A DNA stretch of 20,641 nucleotides from Chytriomyces cf. hyalinus JEL632 (GCA_025435555.1 JAIWWG010000191.1:1-20641); one strand, 5' to 3'; counted from the first letter of the stretch, positions 10,201 through 19,330 are shown. Notes: generated from the sequence alone by a model not told the origin. Translations and numbers: made by a program.

Positions 10201-11298
10201 TTCACTCTCTGCGTTTTCCACTTGCCATTTCAACTTGTCCGTTGCCCACTTTAAAAAAACCGAAAACACCATGCGATCGAGATTCGGGAACCCACCGACT
10301 TGCAGTTCCACAACGCGGAAGATTTGGTCACGGTCCGAGGGTTGGCTCGCCTCTGCTTTACTGCAACGGATTCTCCCAAGGATTCGATGCAATTCGTACC
10401 CATCGTATTGGAGTGCAGCAAGAAAAGATTTCGTCTCTTGATTCGTCATGGCGACATGAAAATTACTTTCCGTCTTAAGACACGAGTACAGCTCGAAAAT
10501 ACACCTGGAGCCAAGTTTGTGTTAGGGTGTGAGGTTAACCACAAGAAACAATTTTTCTTGTCACTCACCAAGCCCTTGTCAATGGAATTGGGTCGCTCCA
10601 AGGAGCCAAAACCATCACAACGTTCTTCATGGCCTTGATGGCACCCATAAACACATCCGTCCAAAAGGAGAAAGGCTTCGTCGCCGTGTCATGTTGAGAA
10701 TTCGAAAACAGATCGAACCAGATTATGACGGAGTCTGGATCCATCTTGCGTTCCCAGACAAAGAATTCTTCCAGGGCGTCGACAACGTCCAGAAACTTGT
10801 ACTTCCAAGCATGAGAAATGAACCATTCCGCGTCAGCGGTCACGTCATCGTTTGGGTCTTTTTGATCACGATTTGAGTATTTGTCTGTGTGAGTTTGATG
10901 CAGTTGGCTGCAGAGGGAGATGCGCGAGGATTCTGTTGCAGGCTTCACAAACTTAACGCTCATGTCTGCGGTCGTCATTTCAGCAAGAGCGTCTCTGCCC
11001 CCGCAGTCGTTCACGTATTGAAAAAGGAACGAAAGGCGGACGCCGCGGATGTCCATATCCGAGCCGGCATCGTGATCAGGGGTAGACTCCTGGAATGTAG
11101 CATTCAGAAGCTAGTAAGAACAGCAGTAATGGACGAACGTGGCACCTTTGGTGCTGCGACTTCCTTGGCAAGCGGCGAAGTGACACATTTTTCGTACACG
11201 ACACGGACTGTCTCTGTCACAGTTTCCTTGCAGCGTCCGGCAGCGAAAGTGGTGTGGACCGTCCTCGTTGTCGTTGTGGTTTTGCTGGCTTGAGGCAT
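7201..11298 (-). CDS. TIR-like domain plus TPR (kinesin-light-chain-type repeats) protein, 1325 aa
   Basis: Exons are 11298-11146, 11089-10569 and 10504-7201; introns 11090-11145 (56 nt) and 10505-10568 (64 nt) have GTGCC/CCAG and GTGAGT/CCAG ends. The spliced length is 3978 nt with no internal stop. The start ATG 11298 has an A-rich context (AAAATG). Residues 1-51 are Thr-rich. Residues about 95-245 form the 'FISHAW' domain: FISHAWKYKFLDVVDALEEF (141 on), IIWFDLFSNSQHD (about 172-184) and PWSDPIPLTRAWCIFELYSC (214-233, crossing the second splice). Its order resembles TIR folds, and Glu229 in WCIFEL sits where TIR enzymes place their catalytic Glu; that comparison is inference. Residues about 330-1290 are TPRs with the kinesin-light-chain/NPHP3 spacing (HPKTLSLLMLLASSHA). 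Probably a cytosolic signalling or sensor protein: TPRs bind a partner, the N-terminal domain is the effector. No central NTPase domain is present. Substrate unknown. Confidence 0.9.
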
Positions 11299-11385
11299 TT
11301 TGACCGGGCGGACTTGAGATTTGTGTTTTGATCAGTCAGTCAATCACAGGCACAGCAGCGTACACCCCCAATCTTTTCACGGGCG

Positions 11386-11560
11386 AAATCGGCCGATTTA
11401 TCAGTCGAAAACGGCGACGATGCGGCGACGATACACGACCGATAAATCGGCCGAGATCCGGACGCTCACGCCATTCGGCCGATGTTCTTCCGATTTATCG
11501 GTCGAACATCGGAAACCTATCGGCCGTATCTCGCAAGCATATCGGCCGCGTATCTGCAAA
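11386..11560. repeat. Cluster A of CGGCC/CGAT palindromic motifs
   Basis: Motifs of the form (A/T)TCGGCCGA(A/T) and CCGATAAATCGG recur about eight times in 175 bp on both strands. They include a perfect 14-bp palindrome (aaatcggccgattt, 11386-11399) and an inverted repeat CCGATGTTC (11479-11487) / GAACATCGG (11504-11512). It lies about 90-260 bp upstream of the TIR-like-TPR start codon. Could be protein-binding sites or a dispersed repeat element. Confidence 0.7.
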
Positions 11561-12004
11561 CCAGTCGATGAACGGTCAACCCAAAAGCTGGATTTATGGG
11601 CAGTAAAATAAAATATTTATCGTTCGTAAAGTTAAAAATTTATTATGTATAAAATGAGCACTCGTCGCAAGACCAGCTGTCGCAAGACCACCCGTCGCAA
11701 GGAACAATGCCGCTGTTGAGGTGAGCAGCGATTATACCCCTTCGTTCTCATCATTTGAGTCAGCGGCTGCCTGTGGGCCCTGATCTGTGTATGTTGCCAG
11801 ATCTAAGGCCTTGATCCGTTCCAGTTCAGCAGGACCCCCCGGCCCAAGACCTGCAATGCGCCTCATCTCCTCGATGAGGATCGCAAAGTAGGGAACCCTC
11901 ACCCTCAACATACCACGGACTCTGCGCTGTGTGAAGGTGAGTATTTATATTCGTGTCACAATTGCGAAACATCGTGAAACACTTACCATCAACACCGCCA
12001 ACGA

Positions 12005-12300
12005 AAAAACCGACCGATAACGGCCGCGAAAGAAATCGGAGCGGAATCGGCAAAGCTTTCGGCCGAAATCGGCGTCGGCCGGGATCGTCACCGATTCGGC
12101 AACGATGACCGGTTGATTTGCCTGTCAGTAAACTGTTGAATAAACTGCTAAAAAACGGGCCGATTGGCGGAGAATAAACGGCCGCTTTTGAAATCGGCCG
12201 TTATTCGGTCGCATGACACTGAAGATTGTCGCCCGATTTTTAGCCACAGATCATCGGCGGATGAGCTGGAGAAAAACGGCCGTTTCATCGGCAGAAAAGC
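12005..12300. repeat. Cluster B of CGGCC/CGAT palindromic motifs
   Basis: A second, longer cluster of the same motif vocabulary as 11386-11560: ataacggccgcg, ttcggccgaaatcgg, tcggccgggatcg, and a hairpin AACGGCCG (12177-12184) / CGGCCGTT (12195-12202). The copies are degenerate and occur on both strands. No ORF explains them. Confidence 0.7.
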
Positions 12301-12309
12301 GGTGCTAGA

Positions 12310-12385
12310 GATAAAAGTGACAAAAAGGGGACTTGAACCAGCATACCACGCAGTGGATGCGAGGGTTCCCACGACTATCCTGCAT
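12310..12385 (-). other. tRNA-like B box (pseudo-tRNA or SINE head)
   Basis: The minus strand contains ggttcaagtcc, close to the RNA polymerase III B-box consensus GGTTCGANTCC, with a weak A-box-like tagtcgtggga about 45 nt upstream. The expected T-stem does not pair well and no acceptor stem is found, so this is not an intact tRNA gene. It may be a tRNA-derived SINE head or coincidence. Confidence 0.25.
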
Positions 12386-12900
12386 GCCCAGTGACGATGG
12401 GACGGAATAGCTAATAGTGTGGAATGGCTCTGAGTACGAGGAGTTTTTCTGAGGATTGTCTTTAAGAGAATTAAGAGTTGTAAGAGAAGCTGCTTTATTC
12501 AAGTGAACGAGGAGCGCTTTAAATATTGAATTCCAGTTTTCTAAATAAAGAGTTTTCCAAAAATGTCGTGGGAAGTGGCGAGAGAGATTTCGACATGTCG
12601 AAATCCGGTTCCAAAAATGTTGTGAAGAACGGTTCCAAATATAGCTGAAAGGCGAGAGCGGTAGTTACGTGATCAGGCTGATTACGTAACAGAGGGCTTT
12701 GACAAGACTGAACATAAAACACTTAAAAGGCTGCGCTCTTATTTTGTGAGAGGATTTCATGACCAACCACTATTTGCCAATCAATTGCTCCACCAAATCA
12801 TCTCCTTTCACCTTTGTTTTGCAACACTACATGGGCCTTGGACCTCAAGTGCTCAGACAGGCTCTCAATTCTTTATTGAATCAAAGAAGCAACAAACATC

Positions 12901-15827
12901 TCAAGCTTTTGAGAGTAAAAAGTCAAGGAACACATCTGTTTGGGCACTTCCAAGTGTGTGATGACATTCCATGCGAAAGGGATTTAGAAAATACGTGTTC
13001 AAAGTTGAATGTGCAATAGATCCATCTTGTCTCCAGCTGCACAAAAACTGCTCTTCCCAGCAGTCGTGACTGACATCTGCTTGGTCATTGATATTGCCAA
13101 CAGGGACATAGAAGTTGTTGTGCAAACTACATGCACGTAATCTCCATGATGTTAACTGGCCGTTCAGCTCTAATTCTTGCATTAGACAAGTTTTGGTGTG
13201 CTCGTTATGTTGAATGACTTTTCCAATACGGCCCCAGTTGTCAAAAAAGAAGAATCTGCCAATCTGAATGCGAGCTCTTGATGGAACTGGCCTGATGGGA
13301 GGGAACAAATGCTTGACTATAATGGAATTTGCTCCAAGTTCAAGTAATCCAGGCCCTCCTCCTGATGCCCCTCGTAAATATGATACTGTCCCTTCCCGAA
13401 TTGCAAATGCCCATGCCACATCTCTTGATGGTGAATGCCGATTTGAATTTGCTATGTCTTTGCGCACATCTCCATTCATTTGTTCTGGAACTTCAACAGC
13501 ATACAGAGACAGTGGTCCCCAGATCCGGAAATTATCAGGGAGATGAGAAAGTAGATGGACTTTGAGCTTGTCTTTTGCTGATGGCAGTGAAACATGGAAC
13601 AGACGCTGAACTGCAATGGTAGCCTTTTGGAGATGGCGGTACCTTAACTCAAAGTGTGGATACTTGGAATCATATGCCAGTTTCGTAAGAATTGCACCAG
13701 CAAGCCAAAGCCAAGTTAGATTTGGCTGAAGCCAAGGGAAGAATAATGGCCCTATTTGTGCAAGGCCCTTGAAGTCTTTTCCATTCATGCTTCCAATGTA
13801 GCGAGTCACTTGTTTTGATGACAAATGACAGTGTTGATAGGTTGAGATGATTGCAAATAGAGATGCAGCTCTGAGTTTGAGAGACCTTGACTTCAGCTTT
13901 TCTTTGGACTCTGTCCCCAAGTATTTCATGACTCCAAGTAACAGTGTATGGAGAATTTCAACTGGAGTTTGCGCATGAGGTGAAAAACCAGGGAGGGAGA
14001 GATAGATGTTGGCGTGCTCAGATGGAACAGTTATCCCAGTTGCTTTTCTCAGAGACTCTGATTGTGTTTTGTTCATCTGTGCCATTCGAGACAGTACTTG
14101 CTTGGTTTCATATAACCATCGATAAGGATGAAGTTGCATGCAAGTGGATGGACTTCCAATAGGTGCAGTGCAAACTCGACAGTTGAAGTCACTTCGTGCT
14201 CCAGCTTGATGGCATATTTGGGCTGCACGTGGATTATCCACAAGCATTGCAAGTAATTGTGAAACAACAATCACATCCTCTCCGGTGCTTGAGTCAAGTA
14301 CTTTGATTCCAAGAGATAGAGGGCTGCCTGGTGATTTATTCAGTACTGCAATGTCAAAATAAATACAGATTAATGTTACCTTCTCTCAAATCGTGCAAGA
14401 CAACCTCAGCAATATCTGACCATGATCCAGTGTTTGTAGTGGCAGCAAAGTTGATATATCGAGGACCATAAAACTTGTGCGGAAGCAATGGAAATATAAC
14501 GAAAAAGTTTTCAAAGTGGTTGTAGCGCTTGGTTGTGTTTCCTGAAGTTTCATCTGAGCTGCAGATGACTGGAAAGTTGATGACTTTCCGGCCATTTGCT
14601 GAACAAATTCAGTTACTATCTTCAAAATAAATGCTTGCACACAAACCTCGAATACTGAGATTGCCCCTTTGAACAAGTGTCATTGCATCCCCTGGATGCA
14701 GTTCAACTGTAGTTGTGAAGTTTTGCAACAACACAGAATGGAAATGCTCAGCAACTTGCCCAAATGCCACAATACCAGGTTTTGGAAAACACTTAATAAT
14801 GCCTTCTTCAAAATTGGGCATTACAACAGTATCTCTAAAAGTGATATCAGCTAAATCACTAAAAACATTTAAGGAAGATCTCACCCAGCGTAAAATCGAG
14901 TTGAATTGTTGTCCATCCAAAGGCAAGGCGCTCTCACAGAAAATGCTAATGACTCAAAAATTTCTTGTGGATGTGTTGATAACTGTGGACCATATCGGAT
15001 TTCCTTTGCAATAGATGGTGTTGCAAACGCAGATTCAATGAGCTCAGGAATAGGCCTGACAAAGATTTGAATGCCTGATGCAGATTTCCTTTCAATGGGC
15101 TGCACTTTGCAAAGCTTCTTGCGTAGCTTCAAAATTGCATTCAAAGAAGGGCACTTGACTTGCAGCAGTTCAAATATTCCCCAGAGAAGTTTCATTTGAG
15201 TAATACTGATGCGGCGACGCTTAGCAAATAGCAGACTGAATAGCAGAGCATGTGTTCTTGATGGAAATGGGTAGAAATGGCTGGATCCAAAGTCAGAAGC
15301 TGCATCATCAGAGTCCATATCAGAACCATCATCAGAGTCCATATCAGAACCATCATCAGTGTCTGACAATTCCATGTCAGTTCTATCTGACTGATCAATA
15401 CTGTTGCTGTCGCTTGTGCTGTGATGTTCATCTGGTCCAGCCACAATTGCGCATTGTTCTTCTGCTCTGACACTTTTGTCACTGAGACAATCATTGGAAT
15501 CTGCTGGCAACAGATCTGTCAGTCCATTTTGTAAATTGCTAACCCAGTCAAAAAGCCTTTACCTGCTTCAGTCTCAGCAATCATATTGATGCACTCTTGG
15601 TTGAATGCAAGGCTGTCAAAACTTTGCTGAGCAGAGCTTGTACTCTTGCATGAATGCATACTCCAAGCATCATCTGATTCCGACTCATTTGTGCAACGCT
15701 GCAGATGATGGTTCAGATTCCTTGCCCAGCGTTTCCCAGCAAATGGCGTGTTGCAGTTTGGACATCTGTGCTGACTTTGATGCATGTTGGGCACAAATTG
15801 GGATGAATCACAGAACAAATTGGGCAT
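12901..15827 (-). CDS. Zinc-finger DDE-type transposase, CACTA/Tnp2-like fungal family, 923 aa
   Basis: Five exons: 15827-15563, 15515-14885, 14858-14647, 14598-14380 and 14345-12901. Introns are 47, 26, 48 and 34 nt, all GT-AG; the spliced length is 2772 nt with phases matching throughout. Residues 22-45 are a C-x2-C-x14-H-x4-C zinc finger (CPNCNTPFAGKRW...HHLQRC). An acidic repeat (GSDMDSDD twice, 15300-15355) follows, then the conserved FPSRTHALLFSLLFAKRRRI block. The core has PVICSSDETSGNTTKRYNHF and LLAMLVDNPRAAQICHQAGA with Cys pairs, then TPVEILHTLLLGVMKYLG and KVHLLSHLPDNFRIWGPLSL, signatures of a large fungal family usually annotated Tnp2/CACTA-like. The product would act in the nucleus on element ends. 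No CACTA-type termini or target duplication found by eye. It looks intact, so it may be recent or active. Confidence 0.8.
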
Positions 15828-15846
15828 GTCGGAACAAATTGGAGCA
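15790..15846. repeat. Three spaced copies of acaaattgg at the transposase 5' end
   Basis: The block acaaattgg occurs three times about 20 bp apart (about 15793, 15814 and 15834), spanning the start codon of the transposase and the beginning of the gap to the divergent gene. It could be subterminal transposase-binding repeats or a slippage product. Confidence 0.5.
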
Positions 15847-15940
15847 AAGAAAAATGAGCCTCAGAACTGATCAGCATGCAAGGGTGATCTGATACAGTGT
15901 ATCTTCCACTGCACAGGGGTCAATCAGCTTTACTTTCCAG

Positions 15941-16728
15941 GGATCTACTGGCCAGCCAGTTTCTTACCGCCCTCGTCATCAGGATGAAGAGTTTGACCAA
16001 TTCAGCCCCCAACAAAGGGGACCTGCCAGATTCTCCAACTCACCTCTTCAGGCTGGTCCATCAACTCAGATTGGTATGTTGCCTTTCACTACATGATGTT
16101 TCTCACCTCACTGTCTCATTCAAATTCAGATATGCAGCCCTTTGTCTCTGTGATCAGAGATCTGAAAGAACAGTTTCAAGAGCAGGCTGAATACAGTAAC
16201 AGTGAAACCACAGCTTTGAGGCAGTCTATTGCTATGCTCAGCAATAGCTTTGTGCCCAAGATGCGTGAGACAATTCCAAAAGCGTTGAGGACAGACATCA
16301 AACGTGCAAATGAGAAATATTTTGTCGCAACTGCCACCAAGTACGTTCTGAAACCAAATCTCACTAAGATAGAGGTGAAAACAAGTCCTATTGATATTCA
16401 TCTTTATTAACTCTGCTTCTTCACATTCAGCATCACCTTGAAACAGAATGGGGACCCTTGATTGCAACATACAATGAAGATCAGCGCACCATGTTTATTG
16501 AAGAGATCAAGAGCTCATTTCGAAGCGCTCGCGACACTATGGTGAAGAAGGTGAGTTGATGGCATTGAGTATGAATGGCTCTGTTGTGCTGAACTAACTT
16601 TGCATTAATAGATCAAAGGACACTACAATAAAAACACCGCTAATCTCACCCTTCAAAAATACGCTGTAGTTGTATTCGGTGATAGGTGCAAGTTGACGAA
16701 TGACGTTCTGAAGCGTGCAGCGTTTTAG
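15941..16728 (+). CDS. Unidentified helical protein divergent from the transposase, 5' end unresolved
   Basis: Exons are 15941-16073, 16130-16374, 16431-16550 and 16612-16728. Introns are 16074-16129 (gtatgt...ttcag), 16375-16430 (gtgaaa...attcag) and 16551-16611 (gtgagt...aatag); phases match and TAG is at 16726-16728. About 204 residues: a Gln/Pro-rich start (YRPRHQDEEFDQFSPQQRG), then a long charged helical region (FVSVIRDLKEQFQEQAEYSN) and a basic C-terminus (DRCKLTNDVLKRAAF). No in-frame ATG precedes Met 16132, and the frame closes at a TGA about 50 bp before the proposed acceptor at 15940. So either an upstream exon is missed or the 5' end was lost, for example by transposon insertion. 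It could be a DNA-binding partner of the neighbouring transposase; that is inference. Family not recognised. Confidence 0.6.
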
Positions 16729-16782
16729 TTAACAAGTTGCAAAGTTGCTCGAATAAAATCAGAATTGCTCAACAATCAAAGA

Positions 16783-16853
16783 ATGGATTGATTGGATTGA
16801 TTGATTGGATGGATGGATGGATCGAATGCATTGGATGGATTGGATTGGATTGG
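16783..16853. repeat. Simple repeat, GATTG/GATG units
   Basis: An imperfect microsatellite of ggattg and gatg units (gattgattggatggatggatg) follows the stop codon of the 15941-16728 gene. Confidence 0.9.
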
Positions 16854-17015
16854 CACAGCGAAGTGGCTGATTGACTGTCCGTGTCTTTGTCGCCAGGCAC
16901 GCATTTGATCAACCCAGAGATTAAAAAGCACACACGCTCTGCAAACGCTCTGACTGAATCGTGGAAAAGAGAAATATGGAAATAAAAGCGCGAATGCCAA
17001 TTCACCTTATTCAAA

Positions 17016-17086
17016 ATATGACGACAATGAATGAAAATAACGCATGAATGAATACAATGAATAAGATAAGGTGAATGAGTTAAATA
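17016..17086. repeat. Simple repeat, GAAT-rich
   Basis: Interrupted gaat units (atgaatgaaaataacgcatg, then atgaatgaatacaatgaat) lie immediately upstream of the exon at 17088. The interval 16729-17087 otherwise shows no gene. Confidence 0.75.
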
Positions 17087-17087
17087 G

Positions 17088-17429
17088 AATAAAAACGATC
17101 CAGATCGCTTGGTCAAAAACATTGCTCTCGTTACCATCCATGATAACTACGTCAATAAGCCACATGACTGGAAACATGTCGAGTCCGTGTGGAACATCTT
17201 CCATTTCACTGGGCTGTACAACCTGGACACAATCTTCATGGACTGTCTGTGCGAGTCGGATCTTGCGGGGATCGAGTTCTTCATCATCCATCTGGACTAC
17301 GAGCTGCCACCCTTCTATCTCATCGAGGACTTACTTCGCTCCTGTACACAGGAGGTGTTGGACTTTCTGGTGTTGCATGTTCCATCGTCCGAGCTGATTG
17401 ACATGGTTCATCTGTTGGACTTTCTCTGA
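17088..17429 (+). CDS. Last exon of an unidentified protein
   Basis: The frame from a possible acceptor (gttaaatag, AG at 17086-17087) to TGA 17427-17429 gives 113 residues, including LVKNIALVTIHDNYVNKPHD, FHFTGLYNLDTIFMDCLCES and FFIIHLDYELPPFYLIEDLL. Codon third positions are strongly C/G, unlike the flanking DNA, which supports coding on this strand. AATAAA-type polyadenylation signals follow at about 17443-17453. No ATG is available upstream in frame, so earlier exons are missing or were displaced by the simple repeats. It is rich in Leu, Asp and aromatic residues and probably alpha-helical. Family not recognised. Confidence 0.6.
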   Translation, partial: NKNDPDRLVKNIALVTIHDNYVNKPHDWKHVESVWNIFHFTGLYNLDTIFMDCLCESDLAGIEFFIIHLDYELPPFYLIEDLLRSCTQEVLDFLVLHVPSSELIDMVHLLDFL

Positions 17430-17439
17430 CTGTTTTATT

Positions 17440-17456
17440 TGTTAAATAAATAAACA
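17440..17456 (+). promoter_or_regulatory. Polyadenylation signal region
   Basis: The sequence ttgttaaataaataaaca holds overlapping AATAAA hexamers 15-25 nt after the stop codon of the exon at 17088-17429 and supports plus-strand transcription ending here. Confidence 0.6.
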
Positions 17457-17505
17457 TCTGTCACATTCCAATCGCACTCGGACGAAATCAAAGGACTTTC
17501 TTGAT

Positions 17506-18751
17506 TCATTCGTACGAGGGTGGACTTTCTTGAGCGAGTGCGCTCTGTTGCGCACTTTGCCTTCGCAACTCAGCGACTGCTTCTTCAAATATAAGTCGAC
17601 GTCCAACTGTTTCAAGCTTCAGCGCAGATATCATATCTTGTCTTTCCAGCATCAACAGTGCACGCCCATTGATATTTTGACCTGTTTGATTATATCAGCG
17701 TCAAAAAGCAGACTATCAACGTTTGGGTCTTACTGAGAGCCAGTGACGATAACTCCGCATCCCTAAATATTTCAAGTATCCATTGCGCAGTTTCATCTTG
17801 GTTCCAGTCTCTGGGGTTGTCAGGCAGTGCCATGCGATGCGCCGAACTTCCAGTGTTCTCACTTATTGACGCATATTCAACCAGGGGATCGGCAGTTGTC
17901 ATTTCGTGGTGAGCAACCGTTTGTAGCGCGGCCACTTTGCCTTCTACAGACACTGACATTGAACCTGGAGAGAATACCAATGTACTGCCTTCAGGAAGTC
18001 CTGCTTTCAGACTGGAAACAGTTTCAAGTTTGCGGTCATCCGGCGTGACATGGGGGGAATTTCCCGAGATGGTCGAGGGCAGGAACTCTTTCAGGCAATA
18101 GCTTATAATTGCTGGCCAATGGAAAGCCGTTCAACACGGAACAGTTGGCTGCTTCCCTTTCAGAAGGATCTTGGTGGGACAATCCGTCGAGATTGTTGAA
18201 TTTTTGAGACTTTTCAGGCAACAGTTTGTAATTGCTCGCCACCAGAAAACCATCGACTGGCGCCGAGTCGGGCGTGTTCTTGTCATTATTCAGGATGGCG
18301 TTGGACGGGGGTGGGTTACTAGATGGTGGGAACTGCTCCATGCTTTCAACTCTGGTTGCATTCCTGTCAAAATGAAATTCATTCAACCAAAGCAACATCA
18401 ATCGAGCTTGTCTGTCTTACGTTGACTGCCTTTCATGACTTGCGATATCAGATTGACTTTTACTTTTGGCGCGTTTTTGGCGACACCAGAAACCAACAGC
18501 AATGGTGAGCACTGAAAGGACTGCTGCACCAACAGCCCCACCAATAATAGAGGAACTCGTATTGGTGACATGGTTACTGTTGCAGGACTGACGGAAGGCT
18601 CGTTTTAACTGGATATTGTGGATTCAATTTTTTGAAAAGGATTTGATCAACTCACTGCAGCATTGAAGGAAGTGGTCTCAAGGGGATTTCCTGTAAATTT
18701 GCTTGATGTTGTGTGAACACAATGATTCAGTTTTGCTTTGCTTGCACCCAT
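17506..18751 (-). pseudogene. Single-pass membrane protein with C-terminal SAM domain, one-base frameshift
   Basis: Exons are 18751-18656, 18587-18421, 18363-17734 and 17681-17506; introns are 68, 57 and 52 nt with GT-AG ends. Start ATG is 18751 and TGA is 17506-17508. The total is 1069 nt, one base too many; the extra base sits in a C6 run (plus-strand g at 18052-18057), where the frame moves from LDHLGKFP to HVTPDDRKLETVSS. With one fewer base the product is about 355 residues. Residues 1-45 are Ser/Thr-rich, 46-67 are a membrane segment (IIGGAVGAAVLSVLTIAVGF) followed by RQKRAKSK, so the C-terminus should face the cytosol. A motif recurs (GFLVASNYKLLPE, GFPLASNYKLLPE). Residues about 270-340 are a SAM domain split by an intron (WNQDETAQWILEIF, then NINGRALLMLERQDMISALK), a protein-interaction or oligomerisation module. 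The shift may be a sequencing error. Confidence 0.7.
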
Positions 18752-19309
18752 CTCACCCCTGTCATCGCGCCGCCCAGTCAGGAGACGTTCCGTTCAAACG
18801 ACCGCAAACCTAGTAACTGTGTGTTGAGCACAAATGGGCTTGTTCCTCTTAGCGCAAGAATGATGCAGGCGCCAGGTGAAGACGATCATCCGTGCCGGGT
18901 AGATACTCGGAGTATGTTGTCCAACCAATATGTTCAAGGTGCCGTCAATCACCTGAAATCCATTGACGAAACAGTGACTCTGTTGTCTAAGCTGGACAAT
19001 GACGCGTTTGACGAACTGCTCATGACCAACGTCGTATTTCTGAACCTCATTGGCGCGGGGTCCGTCAATACCATTTTGGAGTGTATTGTGCGCAACACTC
19101 CGGTGGTTGTCAATCGGTTACCTACATTTGTGGAGAAGTACCCATTGTTTTACGACACTCTCGACCAGGTACCAGGACTTTTGACACTGGACACTATCGA
19201 CAAGGCTTGTCGGTATCTTCACAGCGTGGATAAGACGCGATTCAAGATTGAATCATTCATGAACGATTTCAGGTTAATTCTCGGCAAAATCACGTCGAAA
19301 AAGAAGTGA
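18722..19309 (+). CDS. C-terminal part of a glycosyltransferase-like protein
   Basis: The frame ends at TGA 19307-19309. Its last 110 residues match a family of predicted GT-B-like glycosyltransferases known to me from bacteria, large DNA viruses and some protists and fungi: FDELLMTNVVFLNLIGAGSV, then NTILECIVRNTPVVVNRLP and YPLFYDTL. In the family this region reads roughly NVVFLxLYDASAxNxxxECIxRNTPLLVN and is followed by VVEYLG before YPL. Here about four residues (YLGx) are missing between VE and YPLFY, and DASA reads GAGS, so activity is doubtful. Relatives are usually over 300 residues, so the N-terminal half is absent. The first codons (ATG 18722, or 18860) overlap exon 1 of the SAM gene on the other strand, so the true start may be a splice acceptor near 18780-18860. 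Confidence 0.6.
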   Translation: MIQFCFACTHLTPVIAPPSQETFRSNDRKPSNCVLSTNGLVPLSARMMQAPGEDDHPCRVDTRSMLSNQYVQGAVNHLKSIDETVTLLSKLDNDAFDELLMTNVVFLNLIGAGSVNTILECIVRNTPVVVNRLPTFVEKYPLFYDTLDQVPGLLTLDTIDKACRYLHSVDKTRFKIESFMNDFRLILGKITSKKK

Positions 19310-19330
19310 GATGCCTGACAGTCGTCTTTT

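Larger units (their letters stand above)
11299..12900. other. Long non-coding spacer with motif clusters
   Basis: About 1.6 kb lies between the TIR-like-TPR start and the transposase end. All frames are short and none looks like a protein. It holds two CGGCC-rich palindrome clusters (listed separately), a triple gtcgcaaga direct repeat at about 11664-11700, a weak tRNA-like segment at 12310-12385, and a doubled ttccaaaaatgt block (about 12554 and 12610). The promoter of the TIR-like-TPR gene must lie at its left end. Confidence 0.6.

Noticed and set aside
12310-12385. Intact tRNA gene
   Set aside because: T-stem does not pair properly and no matching acceptor stem was found; kept only as a B-box-like feature.
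12767-12775. cactattt as a CACTA-type terminus of the transposon
   Set aside because: No inverted partner was found beyond the 5' side of the transposase and no target duplication is visible.
12746-13019. Plus-strand frames opposite the transposase C-terminus
   Set aside because: Shadows of the transposase's last exon, with no domain or splice support.
17007-17291. Minus-strand open frame opposite the 17088-17429 exon (begins MDDEELDPRKIRLAQ)
   Set aside because: Codon third positions and the downstream AATAAA signals favour the plus strand; this frame is the shadow of that exon.
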